From positions 1-7,480 of the forward strand of contig JAFWCP010000359.1 in the NCBI GenBank assembly GCA_017536845.1: 7,480 nt of DNA. The letters are read 5' to 3'. The stretch comes from Solobacterium sp. GTDB lineage: Bacteria; Bacillota_I; Bacilli_A; Erysipelotrichales; Erysipelotrichaceae. Within the stretch, counting starts at the first letter, position 1. Every line of letters begins with the position of its first letter. The position numbers were made by a program, and so were the translations under genes. The notes under the pieces are model-generated. The model saw nothing but the letters and a program-made list of their open reading frames with translations. It was not told the DNA's origin and did no database searches. Positions 1-5,049 of this stretch are shown piece after piece.

Positions 1-30
1 AAATCCTCTTTTGCAGAAGTGTGGTGACTC
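1..30 (+). repeat. Left terminal inverted repeat of the IS
   Basis: Thirty bases starting aaatcctcttttgcag are the exact reverse complement of 1237-1266. The repeat starts at the first base of the window, so more of it may lie outside. Confidence 0.9.
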
Positions 31-48
31 AGATTAAGATGGATCAAT

Positions 49-1110
49 TCAACCTTCGCTATCATCTTCTTCATAGAAGATTTCAGGCATTCTTGATGTT
101 CTGAAGAAGTCTCTGTATCTGAGACGTACTTTCTTCCTGACAGCCATGTCAAGGAACAGTTCTACCTTCTTCAGCTTATTTGACGGCGGATTCATGATAA
201 AGACAAACAGATTCAGGTAACCTGATATATGATCACGCAGGAATCCTGAATGAGAATCAAGGAAGATCTTAAGCAGATTATGGATCTTGTTGATCGGATC
301 CAGTGGGTTATTGATATCTTCCAGTTTCTTAAGATCTTCAGATCTGTATGTCTCTGCCTTAAGGCTGAGCTTGCTGATCAAAGCATCATGAGATCCATCT
401 GAATCATGGATGATTGTTGATTTGGCAGCGATATGGTCCTGAAACGAATTCAATGTATCATTACTTGATGGTTTGCCGTTCCCTTCATAGATACAGTATA
501 TTCTCCGCTTGTCTTTAGCTACACCGATACAGAGTTGATTCTTTGACAGCCCACGCAGCAAGGTTCCATCCTCATTATGGACTATGTCCTCTTTCCTCAC
601 TGAGTAATAGGTTTCATCCAGCCATACCTTCCCGGAAAGCAGGATATTGTCCTGGCTTCCATCCAGAACCATAAACACCTTCTCCAGCCAGTATCTTGAA
701 GTGGTAAAGGCATTTCTGTTGTTCTTGGAATCAGAATTCAGGCTGACAAAGTCGAACAGGTTCAGCAGATACTGCATCCATTCGCCAATTGAAAGTTTAT
801 GATCTTCAAATATCGTGCCGGTGGTAACACTGAATGACTTCCCGCACCTCTTACATTGGTATCGTGTAAGTCCTGTGCTGTATTTGCCATATCTGATAAA
901 CTTCTGTCCCCCGCAATAGGGGCATGATTCCGGAGTGTATGTATTAAACAACTCCGCATCATTCATTTCGGCAAGGCTCTTGTGATGATCATCATAGCTT
1001 CTGTGATAAACAGTGCGTAGATACCCCTGCAGAGGGGTAAGATGATCCACGTCTAAATCATCCCACGGTGTTGCCCGTCGGGATACTGACATCTTTTGCG
1101 GTGTTTTCAT
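49..1110 (-). CDS. IS1595-like family transposase
   Basis: Predicted transposase of 353 residues that would bind the terminal repeats and cut and join the element. Residues 63-89 form a zinc ribbon (Cys63, Cys66, Cys86, Cys89; CPYC...CKRC). The catalytic domain shows a first acidic residue in WLDETYY (Asp165), a second in HDSDGSH (Asp236 or Asp238), and a C-terminal block with INKIHNLLK and YLNLFVFI, as in IS1595/ISXO2-type enzymes. No frameshift or stop is seen, so it may be active. The ATG at 1110 is chosen because AAAGGA lies about 9 nt upstream. An in-frame TTG at 1149 would add 13 residues but has no ribosome site and falls inside a leader stem. The exact IS subgroup is uncertain. Confidence 0.85.
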   Translation of the reverse strand: MKTPQKMSVSRRATPWDDLDVDHLTPLQGYLRTVYHRSYDDHHKSLAEMNDAELFNTYTPESCPYCGGQKFIRYGKYSTGLTRYQCKRCGKSFSVTTGTIFEDHKLSIGEWMQYLLNLFDFVSLNSDSKNNRNAFTTSRYWLEKVFMVLDGSQDNILLSGKVWLDETYYSVRKEDIVHNEDGTLLRGLSKNQLCIGVAKDKRRIYCIYEGNGKPSSNDTLNSFQDHIAAKSTIIHDSDGSHDALISKLSLKAETYRSEDLKKLEDINNPLDPINKIHNLLKIFLDSHSGFLRDHISGYLNLFVFIMNPPSNKLKKVELFLDMAVRKKVRLRYRDFFRTSRMPEIFYEEDDSEG

Positions 1111-1190
1111 GGGTGGTAGTCCTTTCGGCTCAGCCGACCAGTCACACAAAGGACTACCACATCGCTAATATGTGACTGACCGGCTGAACC
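1111..1190 (-). promoter_or_regulatory. Structured transposase leader with interleaved stems over the ribosome site
   Basis: In transcript order the leader has segments A (1190-1171), B (1160-1148), C (1146-1127) and D (1125-1113). A pairs with C over 20 bp, with three G-U pairs in the minus-strand RNA and no mismatch. B pairs with D over 13 perfect bp. The pairings interleave (A-B-C-D), so they are either mutually exclusive or form a pseudoknot. D contains the AAAGGA ribosome site and ends 2 nt before the ATG, so B:D pairing would hide the start. Hairpins that hide the start site are a known way for IS elements to limit transposase made from read-through transcripts. The pairing is seen directly; its function is inferred. 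Confidence 0.6.
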
Positions 1191-1219
1191 CATTAGCTGA
1201 ATCGTTACGATCCGCTAAT

Positions 1220-1228
1220 AGTATATCA
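1220..1228 (-). promoter_or_regulatory. Candidate transposase promoter (extended -10)
   Basis: On the minus strand the sequence TGATATACT is an extended -10 (TGn followed by TATACT, 5 of 6). No good -35 is present at 16-18 bp, which extended -10 promoters can tolerate. Transcription would start near 1213 and include all four stem segments of the leader. Confidence 0.45.
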
Positions 1229-1236
1229 CTAAGCCG

Positions 1237-1266
1237 GAGTCACCACACTTCTGCAAAAGAGGATTT
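1237..1266 (-). repeat. Right terminal inverted repeat of the IS
   Basis: This is the exact reverse complement of 1-30, with no mismatch over 30 bases. It lies about 10 bp upstream of the extended -10 proposed for the transposase promoter, so part of the promoter's upstream region is within the repeat, as in many IS elements. Confidence 0.9.
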
Positions 1267-1350
1267 AAAAGAAAAAAAATGAGATTTGCTGAGGGAGGCA
1301 ATATTTCCGCCGAAATCTGCTTTTCTGAAGAAAAGTGTGATGCGGGCAGC

Positions 1351-1382
1351 AAAAACCGGATGTACGGCAGAGTACACCCGGT
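1351..1382 (-). terminator. Rho-independent terminator closing the peptide operon
   Basis: In the minus-strand transcript an 11-bp stem (1382-1372 with 1365-1355, one G-U pair) and a 6-nt loop are followed directly by TTTTT. It sits about 60 bp past the stop of the concanavalin-like gene and ends the minus-strand operon. The stretch 1267-1350 between it and the IS contains no gene that I can support. Confidence 0.85.
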
Positions 1383-1439
1383 CATTTAAAACTCATATTG
1401 TGAATGCCATGTATCCTTCTGGTCCGCAATGGCTTATGT

Positions 1440-2048
1440 TCAGTCTTTGTATGTGATCTTCAGATCCCGGAAATACCCTTCCGTTCCGATGTCGACAAAC
1501 AGTCCGACCGCGCCTCTTTCGCCCTTGCCATGGATCATCTCATCAACCGTCAGCACCGGCTGATCATTGACATAGAATGTTCCTTTTTCATCCTCAATCA
1601 CTGCCTTGATGGTGATCCATTCATCCAGGGCAATATCCGCCTTTGAATCATACTTTGTAATGCCATGGTTCCGGAAGTATTCAAACGTATAGTTCGGATA
1701 GGAAAAATACTGCGTGCCATGGGAAAGGCGAACCGGATTGTCCGTCATCCGCGGCCCGTTGGTCGGACGGATATACCAGGATTCAAAAGCACTGTCATCC
1801 GCATTGATGCGGAAAGCCAGGCCGATAAAGCCGCGGGCAAGATCCGGCGCGTCCGGCAGAAGCTTACTTAAAACCTTCACCTCAATTGTGCCGTTATGGA
1901 AGTTCTCCGTACCGGCAATCCTGGCATATGTATTCTCATCATACATGTACAGCTTATCTTTGTGCTTGACGACCCGCACACATTCAAAACCGTCGAATTC
2001 CATGACTTCGGCATGGACATAGCTTTCAATCAGATCTTCTTTTTTCAT
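1440..2048 (-). CDS. Cytoplasmic concanavalin-like (DUF1080/LamG-like) domain protein
   Basis: Protein of 202 residues with no signal peptide or membrane segment. The alternating strand pattern and blocks such as NFHNGTIEVKV, GFIGLAFRIN, WYIRPTNG, DEWITIKAVIED and GAVGLFVD are typical of the beta-sandwich of concanavalin-like/DUF1080 domains (related to 3-keto-glucoside hydrolases and LamG). Most such proteins are secreted glycan-active enzymes or binders; a cytoplasmic single-domain version has no assigned role that I know of. The start has AGGAGG 5 nt before the ATG. It is the last gene of the minus-strand operon, 70 bp after the oxidoreductase, and may also have its own promoter. No catalytic residues can be named with confidence. 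The fold call is good; the function is unknown. Confidence 0.7.
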   Translation of the reverse strand: MKKEDLIESYVHAEVMEFDGFECVRVVKHKDKLYMYDENTYARIAGTENFHNGTIEVKVLSKLLPDAPDLARGFIGLAFRINADDSAFESWYIRPTNGPRMTDNPVRLSHGTQYFSYPNYTFEYFRNHGITKYDSKADIALDEWITIKAVIEDEKGTFYVNDQPVLTVDEMIHGKGERGAVGLFVDIGTEGYFRDLKITYKD

Positions 2049-2080
2049 TTTTCCTCCTGCATCCTTATTCTGTTCTCTTG

Positions 2081-2086
2081 ATTATA
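2081..2086 (-). promoter_or_regulatory. Candidate internal promoter (-10) before the concanavalin-like gene
   Basis: A perfect TATAAT lies on the minus strand in the 70-bp gap after the oxidoreductase stop, about 32 bp upstream of the next ATG. The best -35 at 17 bp (TGGTGA) matches only half of the consensus. It could let the last gene be expressed apart from the peptide operon. Confidence 0.35.
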
Positions 2087-2118
2087 CATCCATCTGAGGC
2101 ATATCACCAGTTTGATAT

Positions 2119-3072
2119 TCATGCTTCTTCCATTGTTACGACAATCTTGCCGTTGACGCCTTTCTCCTGTGCCTTGACGGCTTTCTTAAGATCCCGGAAA
2201 GCAAAATGGGCGCCAATAAAGGGAGTGATCTTCTTCTCATCAAGGAAACGGAAGATATCCGTCATGACTTCCTGGGTCGGATAGTTTGAGAAAAACCCGG
2301 TCAGATACACTTCATTGGGAATCTCCTTAATCGGGTCAAACCGGTTCAGATAATACTGTCCGCCTAAGATACCGGTATTGCATACAATGCCGCCCCGGTA
2401 CACACAGCGCAGTGAATCTGCCAGTGTCCGCGGCCCTACCAGTTCAAGAACCTTATGGGCATACACCGTACCGCCGATCTTTCCCGTATCCAGGATCCCT
2501 TCTGCACCAAGATCCGTGATCAGATGCATCTTCTCCTTTTTGTGGGTTGTGCCGATCACGACGCAGCCATACGCCTTTGCCAGCTGTATTGCCGCATAGC
2601 CCAACGCTGATGTTGCCCCCCTGATCAATAATGTTTCCCCTTCTTTCAGCTTTAAGGACTGGAATAACGAACCCCATGCTGTAAAGAAGGTTTCCGGCAC
2701 TGCCGCAAGATACTTTGTTGATAACGCAGAAGATACATGGAATACATTCTTCACCGGTACTGCCGCATACTCCTCATACGAACCGTTGAAGCTTCTTCCC
2801 ATACCGCCCATCAAGGCACATACAGGATCCCCTTCCCTGAATTTCTCATCCATGCTTTCTGCAATTACCCCGACACACTCAATGCCGGGCACAATCGGCT
2901 TACGAATATACCCCGCCTGGATTTCACTCGTCCTTAAGATCAGCTCCGAATGGTTCATGCCAAAGCCCAGGATCCTGATGACGACAATCCCCTTTTCCGC
3001 ATGCGGCTGTTCTGTCTCTGTCAGCACGATATCATCACTGTTTGTAATCCCTCTCAATAATAATGCCTTCAT
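2119..3072 (-). CDS. Zinc-free MDR-family NAD(P)H oxidoreductase (quinone oxidoreductase-like)
   Basis: Protein of 317 residues from the medium-chain dehydrogenase/reductase superfamily. An N-terminal GroES-like domain carries GFGMNHSEL (residues 36-44) and PGIECVGVI (62-70). The Rossmann domain has the nucleotide-binding GATSALG motif at 152-158. The usual catalytic Cys after the first GroES strand and the four-Cys structural zinc lobe are absent, which points to a quinone oxidoreductase/enoyl reductase type rather than an alcohol dehydrogenase. The ATG overlaps the stop of the radical SAM gene as ATGA, with GGAAGGAGAT just upstream, so translation is probably coupled. An ATG 21 bp upstream is in frame but lacks a ribosome site. 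Coupling suggests a shared pathway, possibly redox tailoring or self-protection, but the substrate cannot be read from the sequence. Confidence 0.85.
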   Translation of the reverse strand: MKALLLRGITNSDDIVLTETEQPHAEKGIVVIRILGFGMNHSELILRTSEIQAGYIRKPIVPGIECVGVIAESMDEKFREGDPVCALMGGMGRSFNGSYEEYAAVPVKNVFHVSSALSTKYLAAVPETFFTAWGSLFQSLKLKEGETLLIRGATSALGYAAIQLAKAYGCVVIGTTHKKEKMHLITDLGAEGILDTGKIGGTVYAHKVLELVGPRTLADSLRCVYRGGIVCNTGILGGQYYLNRFDPIKEIPNEVYLTGFFSNYPTQEVMTDIFRFLDEKKITPFIGAHFAFRDLKKAVKAQEKGVNGKIVVTMEEA

Positions 3073-4109
3073 TGTCCCATCTCCTTCCAGCATTGCGGGT
3101 CTGCATCATACATGTTATGCGTATAGCCATACGTCACCGAAGGGCAGCCTCTGCAGTATGCCAGCAGTTCACATCGGCTGCACTTTGTGAATCTGCCATA
3201 CTGCCGGTATCCTTCATATGCTTCACCTGTCCAGATGTCATACAGTTCATTATCAAACACATTTCCCACCGGTGAAGGCATCCGCCGGCAGGCACATACC
3301 GTCCCGTCGGGCAGGATTGTCATATGGCTGCGGCCAAGATTGCAGCCATCCACAACCGTATCTGCAGGAATGTCTTTCCGGGGATGAAACAGCCCTTTTT
3401 CATACAGGTACAATGTCCAGAGATGGTCCTTCAACTGATAGGTAGTTTTTGAATCCTTATGGGCAAGATACCTTTCCCAGCAGGTATCCAGAAATGCCTT
3501 ATATTCCAATGGCGTCATGTGGATATCCGGGTCATATGCCTTTTCTGTCGATGTCGGGCAGTATCTGCCGACCGCATAGACATCCACGCCAAGCTCATCG
3601 ACCAGGTCAATCAAGGCAGGAATGTCTTTGTGGTTGGTTTTCGAAACCGTCGTCATGACAGCCGCCCACATGCCGGATTCCCTGATCATCCGGATGGCGG
3701 AAAGGGTGGCTTTGAAACTGCCCGGTTTGCGGAACATATCATGCGTCTGTTCCAGCCCATCCAGTGATACCTGGTACTTCACACAGCCAAGGCGCTTCAT
3801 TTCCGCACATCTTGCCGGGGTGAGATGGAACGGATTGCCCATGATGCAGAAACGGATCTGCCTTGCATGGAAGTATTCCAGAAGCGTATGAAAATCAGGA
3901 TGCAGGATCGGATCACCGCCGGTCAGGTAAATATAAGGCGTCCTGTGGATCGTCTCACAGAACCTTACAATCTTATCCGTGACTTCCTTCATTTTTTCCA
4001 GAGGCATACTGATCAAAGAAGGATGTCCTTCCGAAAAGATATAGCAATGTCTGCATCTTTGGTCACATTCATCGGTAATATGCCACTGTACGGCAAAATA
4101 ACTGGCCAT
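3069..4109 (-). CDS. Radical SAM/SPASM peptide maturase, ACGX-repeat system
   Basis: Predicted enzyme of 346 residues that modifies the ACGT-repeat peptide encoded upstream. The radical SAM core opens with Cys15-x3-Cys19-x2-Cys22 (CDQRCRHCY), which binds the [4Fe-4S] cluster that cleaves S-adenosylmethionine, followed by GGDP at 64-67. The C-terminal SPASM domain has Cys256, Gly269-x4-Cys274, then Cys310, Cys313, Cys319, Cys322 and Cys340, enough to hold auxiliary clusters as in thioether-forming and other peptide-modifying enzymes. The N-terminal QWHITDECDQRC context agrees with the family I recall as 'radical SAM/SPASM, ACGX system'. No separate PqqD-like recognition domain is seen. The ATG is fixed by AAGGAGG about 8 nt upstream; a TTG 36 bp earlier sits in a hairpin. 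The reaction (thioether crosslink, epimerisation or other) is not determined by the sequence. Confidence 0.88.
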   Translation of the reverse strand: MASYFAVQWHITDECDQRCRHCYIFSEGHPSLISMPLEKMKEVTDKIVRFCETIHRTPYIYLTGGDPILHPDFHTLLEYFHARQIRFCIMGNPFHLTPARCAEMKRLGCVKYQVSLDGLEQTHDMFRKPGSFKATLSAIRMIRESGMWAAVMTTVSKTNHKDIPALIDLVDELGVDVYAVGRYCPTSTEKAYDPDIHMTPLEYKAFLDTCWERYLAHKDSKTTYQLKDHLWTLYLYEKGLFHPRKDIPADTVVDGCNLGRSHMTILPDGTVCACRRMPSPVGNVFDNELYDIWTGEAYEGYRQYGRFTKCSRCELLAYCRGCPSVTYGYTHNMYDADPQCWKEMGQ

Positions 4110-4127
4110 CGTTTTTTCCTCCTTGGA

Positions 4128-4153
4128 AAGGACGCTGTATTTCAAGCGTCCTT
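4128..4153 (-). promoter_or_regulatory. Intercistronic hairpin between peptide and maturase genes
   Basis: A perfect 9-bp stem (4153-4145 with 4136-4128, extendable by one G-U) encloses an 8-nt loop in the 60-bp gap. No real T-tract follows, so it is more likely a partial terminator or an RNA-stabilising 3' end than a full stop. Such a hairpin would give more peptide mRNA than enzyme mRNA, as is common for RiPP operons. The stem is seen; the role is inferred. Confidence 0.6.
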
Positions 4154-4169
4154 CGAATGATCCTTGTAA

Positions 4170-4283
4170 TTATTCAGGATCCTTGGTGCCGCAGGCAGGA
4201 GCCGGTTCAGGATCCTTTGTCCCACAGGCGGGTGCCGGATCAGCTGTGCCGCAGGCTGCTGAGAAAAGATTCATATCCAACAT
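4170..4283 (-). CDS. ACGX-repeat RiPP precursor peptide (three CxxxD repeats)
   Basis: Peptide of 37 residues. A very short leader (MLDMNLFSA, residues 1-9) precedes three tandem units beginning ACGT at residues 10, 19 and 30. The units are ACGTADPAP, ACGTKDPEPAP and ACGTKDPE. Each Cys (11, 20, 31) is followed four residues later by Asp (15, 24, 35), and the units are joined by Pro/Ala/Glu. It matches the ACGX-repeat peptides that sit next to a dedicated radical SAM/SPASM protein, which is the next gene here. The start is well supported: AAGGAGGA lies 8 nt before the ATG. A longer in-frame version reaching back to 4403 would overlap the divergent regulator and has no support. No protease, transporter or immunity gene is recognised in the cluster, so the mature form, its export and its function are unknown. 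Confidence 0.88.
   Translation of the reverse strand: MLDMNLFSAACGTADPAPACGTKDPEPAPACGTKDPE
4173..4256 (-). repeat. Three tandem coding repeats in the precursor peptide
   Basis: Units at 4256-4230 (27 nt), 4229-4197 (33 nt) and 4196-4173 (24 nt) encode ACGT-x-DP modules. Synonymous changes occur between units (TGC/TGT, GGC/GGG, ACA/ACC) while ACGTxDP is kept in protein, which indicates selection on the peptide rather than a very recent DNA duplication. Confidence 0.85.
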
Positions 4284-4306
4284 CTTTGCTTCCTCCTTAT
4301 ACGCAT

Positions 4307-4312
4307 ATTCTA
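4307..4312 (-). promoter_or_regulatory. Candidate -10 for the peptide operon
   Basis: TAGAAT (5 of 6) lies 23 bp upstream of the peptide ATG on the minus strand, just before the ribosome site. The -35 positions at 16-18 bp are poor, so the promoter may be weak or activator-dependent, or the real one may lie nearer the regulator. Confidence 0.3.
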
Positions 4313-4331
4313 AAAGCACGGAAAGAGAAAA

Positions 4332-4358
4332 GCACTGTGCAAAATCAGACAAACTGTC
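4332..4358. promoter_or_regulatory. Candidate operator dyads between the peptide operon and the TetR gene
   Basis: Two short perfect dyads lie in the divergent intergenic region: GCAC-T-GTGC at 4332-4340 and GACA-AAC-TGTC at 4348-4358. The second overlaps the -35 of the regulator promoter, where binding by the regulator would block its own transcription. TetR proteins commonly bind dyads between themselves and a divergent target. The arms are only 4 bp, so the operator role is tentative. Confidence 0.4.
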
Positions 4359-4373
4359 GGAATTTGATATAAT
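4346..4373 (+). promoter_or_regulatory. Promoter of the TetR-family regulator
   Basis: A perfect extended -10, TGATATAAT at 4365-4373, has a weak -35 (CAGACA, 4346-4351) 16 bp upstream. Transcription would start near 4380, directly at the AGGAGG ribosome site (4381-4386), giving an mRNA leader of only about 14 nt. Confidence 0.7.
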
Positions 4374-4393
4374 ACCCAAAAGGAGGAATTCCC

Positions 4394-4975
4394 ATGAGCA
4401 CATACGACGACGCCAGAGAGAAAACCAAACAGAAGATCTTCAACGCCTACTGGACCCTGTACCTGGCCAATCAGAAAACCACCATAGCGAAAATCAGTGA
4501 AGCGGCAGGCATCCACAGATCCACATTCTACTTCTATTACGAAACCGCGGATGATGTTCTCAGGGAAATTGAAAACCGCCTGTTTGCGGAACTGAAAGCA
4601 GTCCTTTCAACAAAGAACCGCAGAGAGAAGGAGTATCGGGCAGTGATGGTGGAACTGCGGGATATGTTCCGGGAAAACCGGAAATACCTTGTCCCGCTGG
4701 TAGTACAGTACAAAGACAATACCTTTGCGCTCAGGTACAGAGAATTCCTGAAGGAGAACTTTGCGGAAGACATCGGCCTGGATTACCGTTCCGGCAATGC
4801 GGTCAAAAATGATGCTGCAAACTGTGTGCTGGCCGGCATGATTGAAATGATGCTGTATGAACTGGCCAGTGAGATCCTTCCTCACGAGTATACCTACCTC
4901 ATCGGCAACGGCATTCTATACAAAGGCGTGGCCAGAACCATGACCGAAGACCTCAACATCAGGTTCGGCCGATAA
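4394..4975 (+). CDS. TetR/AcrR-family transcriptional regulator
   Basis: Protein of 193 residues, a normal length for the family. The N-terminal helix-turn-helix is at residues 30-49 (IAKISEAAGIHRSTFYFYY), with the typical RSTFYFYYET sequence of a TetR recognition helix. The C-terminal domain is a helical ligand-binding and dimerisation region of unknown ligand, ending in a helix with IEMMLYELASE. The start is fixed by AGGAGG 7 nt upstream. It is divergent from the precursor peptide gene with only 110 bp between them, which makes it the likely regulator of the RiPP operon and of itself. An inducer cannot be predicted. A bidirectional terminator lies 20 bp past the stop. Confidence 0.9.
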   Translation: MSTYDDAREKTKQKIFNAYWTLYLANQKTTIAKISEAAGIHRSTFYFYYETADDVLREIENRLFAELKAVLSTKNRREKEYRAVMVELRDMFRENRKYLVPLVVQYKDNTFALRYREFLKENFAEDIGLDYRSGNAVKNDAANCVLAGMIEMMLYELASEILPHEYTYLIGNGILYKGVARTMTEDLNIRFGR

Positions 4976-4991
4976 GGGCGGATTCCTGTAG

Positions 4992-5030
4992 ACAAAAGGC
5001 TTCCGCACTCACGGAAGCCTTCTCTTTCCT
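4992..5030. terminator. Bidirectional terminator between TetR and amidohydrolase genes
   Basis: A perfect 10-bp stem (4996-5005 with 5012-5021) has a 6-nt loop. On the plus strand TCTCTTTCCTT follows; on the minus strand TTTTG follows. The two convergent genes end within 30 bp of either side, so one hairpin serves both. Confidence 0.85.
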
Positions 5031-5049
5031 TATAAATATAAGTTATATC

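Larger units (their letters stand above)
1..1266. mobile_element. Complete IS1595-like insertion sequence
   Basis: The element is bounded by a perfect 30-bp inverted repeat (1-30 and 1237-1266) and carries one transposase gene on the minus strand, filling nearly the whole length. Complementarity stops at base 31, so the inner repeat boundary is certain. The outer boundary is not, because base 1 is the window edge and the repeat could extend further left. For the same reason the target-site duplication (8 bp is usual for the IS1595 family) cannot be tested. The element lies about 85 bp downstream of the terminator that closes the neighbouring operon, so it does not visibly break a gene. Family assignment rests on the transposase: an N-terminal zinc ribbon followed by a DDE-type domain. 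Confidence 0.85.

Noticed and set aside
1111..1149. TTG start giving a 366-residue transposase
   Set aside because: There is no ribosome site before it and it lies within the leader stems; AAAGGA fits the ATG at 1110.
1320..1335. Hairpin with a 6-bp stem and 4-nt loop near the IS right end
   Set aside because: It lacks a T-tract on either strand and the real operon terminator lies at 1351-1382.
2119..3072. Oxidoreductase as a LanJ-type dehydroamino acid reductase
   Set aside because: The peptide has only one Ser, in the leader, and no dehydratase gene is present, so dehydrated residues are not expected.
4110..4145. TTG start giving a longer radical SAM protein
   Set aside because: It falls inside the intercistronic hairpin, while AAGGAGG is well placed for the ATG at 4109.
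4173..4256. Tandem repeats as a CRISPR-like or minisatellite array
   Set aside because: The units differ in length and at synonymous sites and stay in frame as ACGTxDP, so they are coding repeats.
4284..4403. Longer N-terminal form of the precursor peptide beginning at 4403
   Set aside because: It would overlap the start of the divergent regulator and the whole control region, has no ribosome site, and a strong AAGGAGGA site fits the ATG at 4283.
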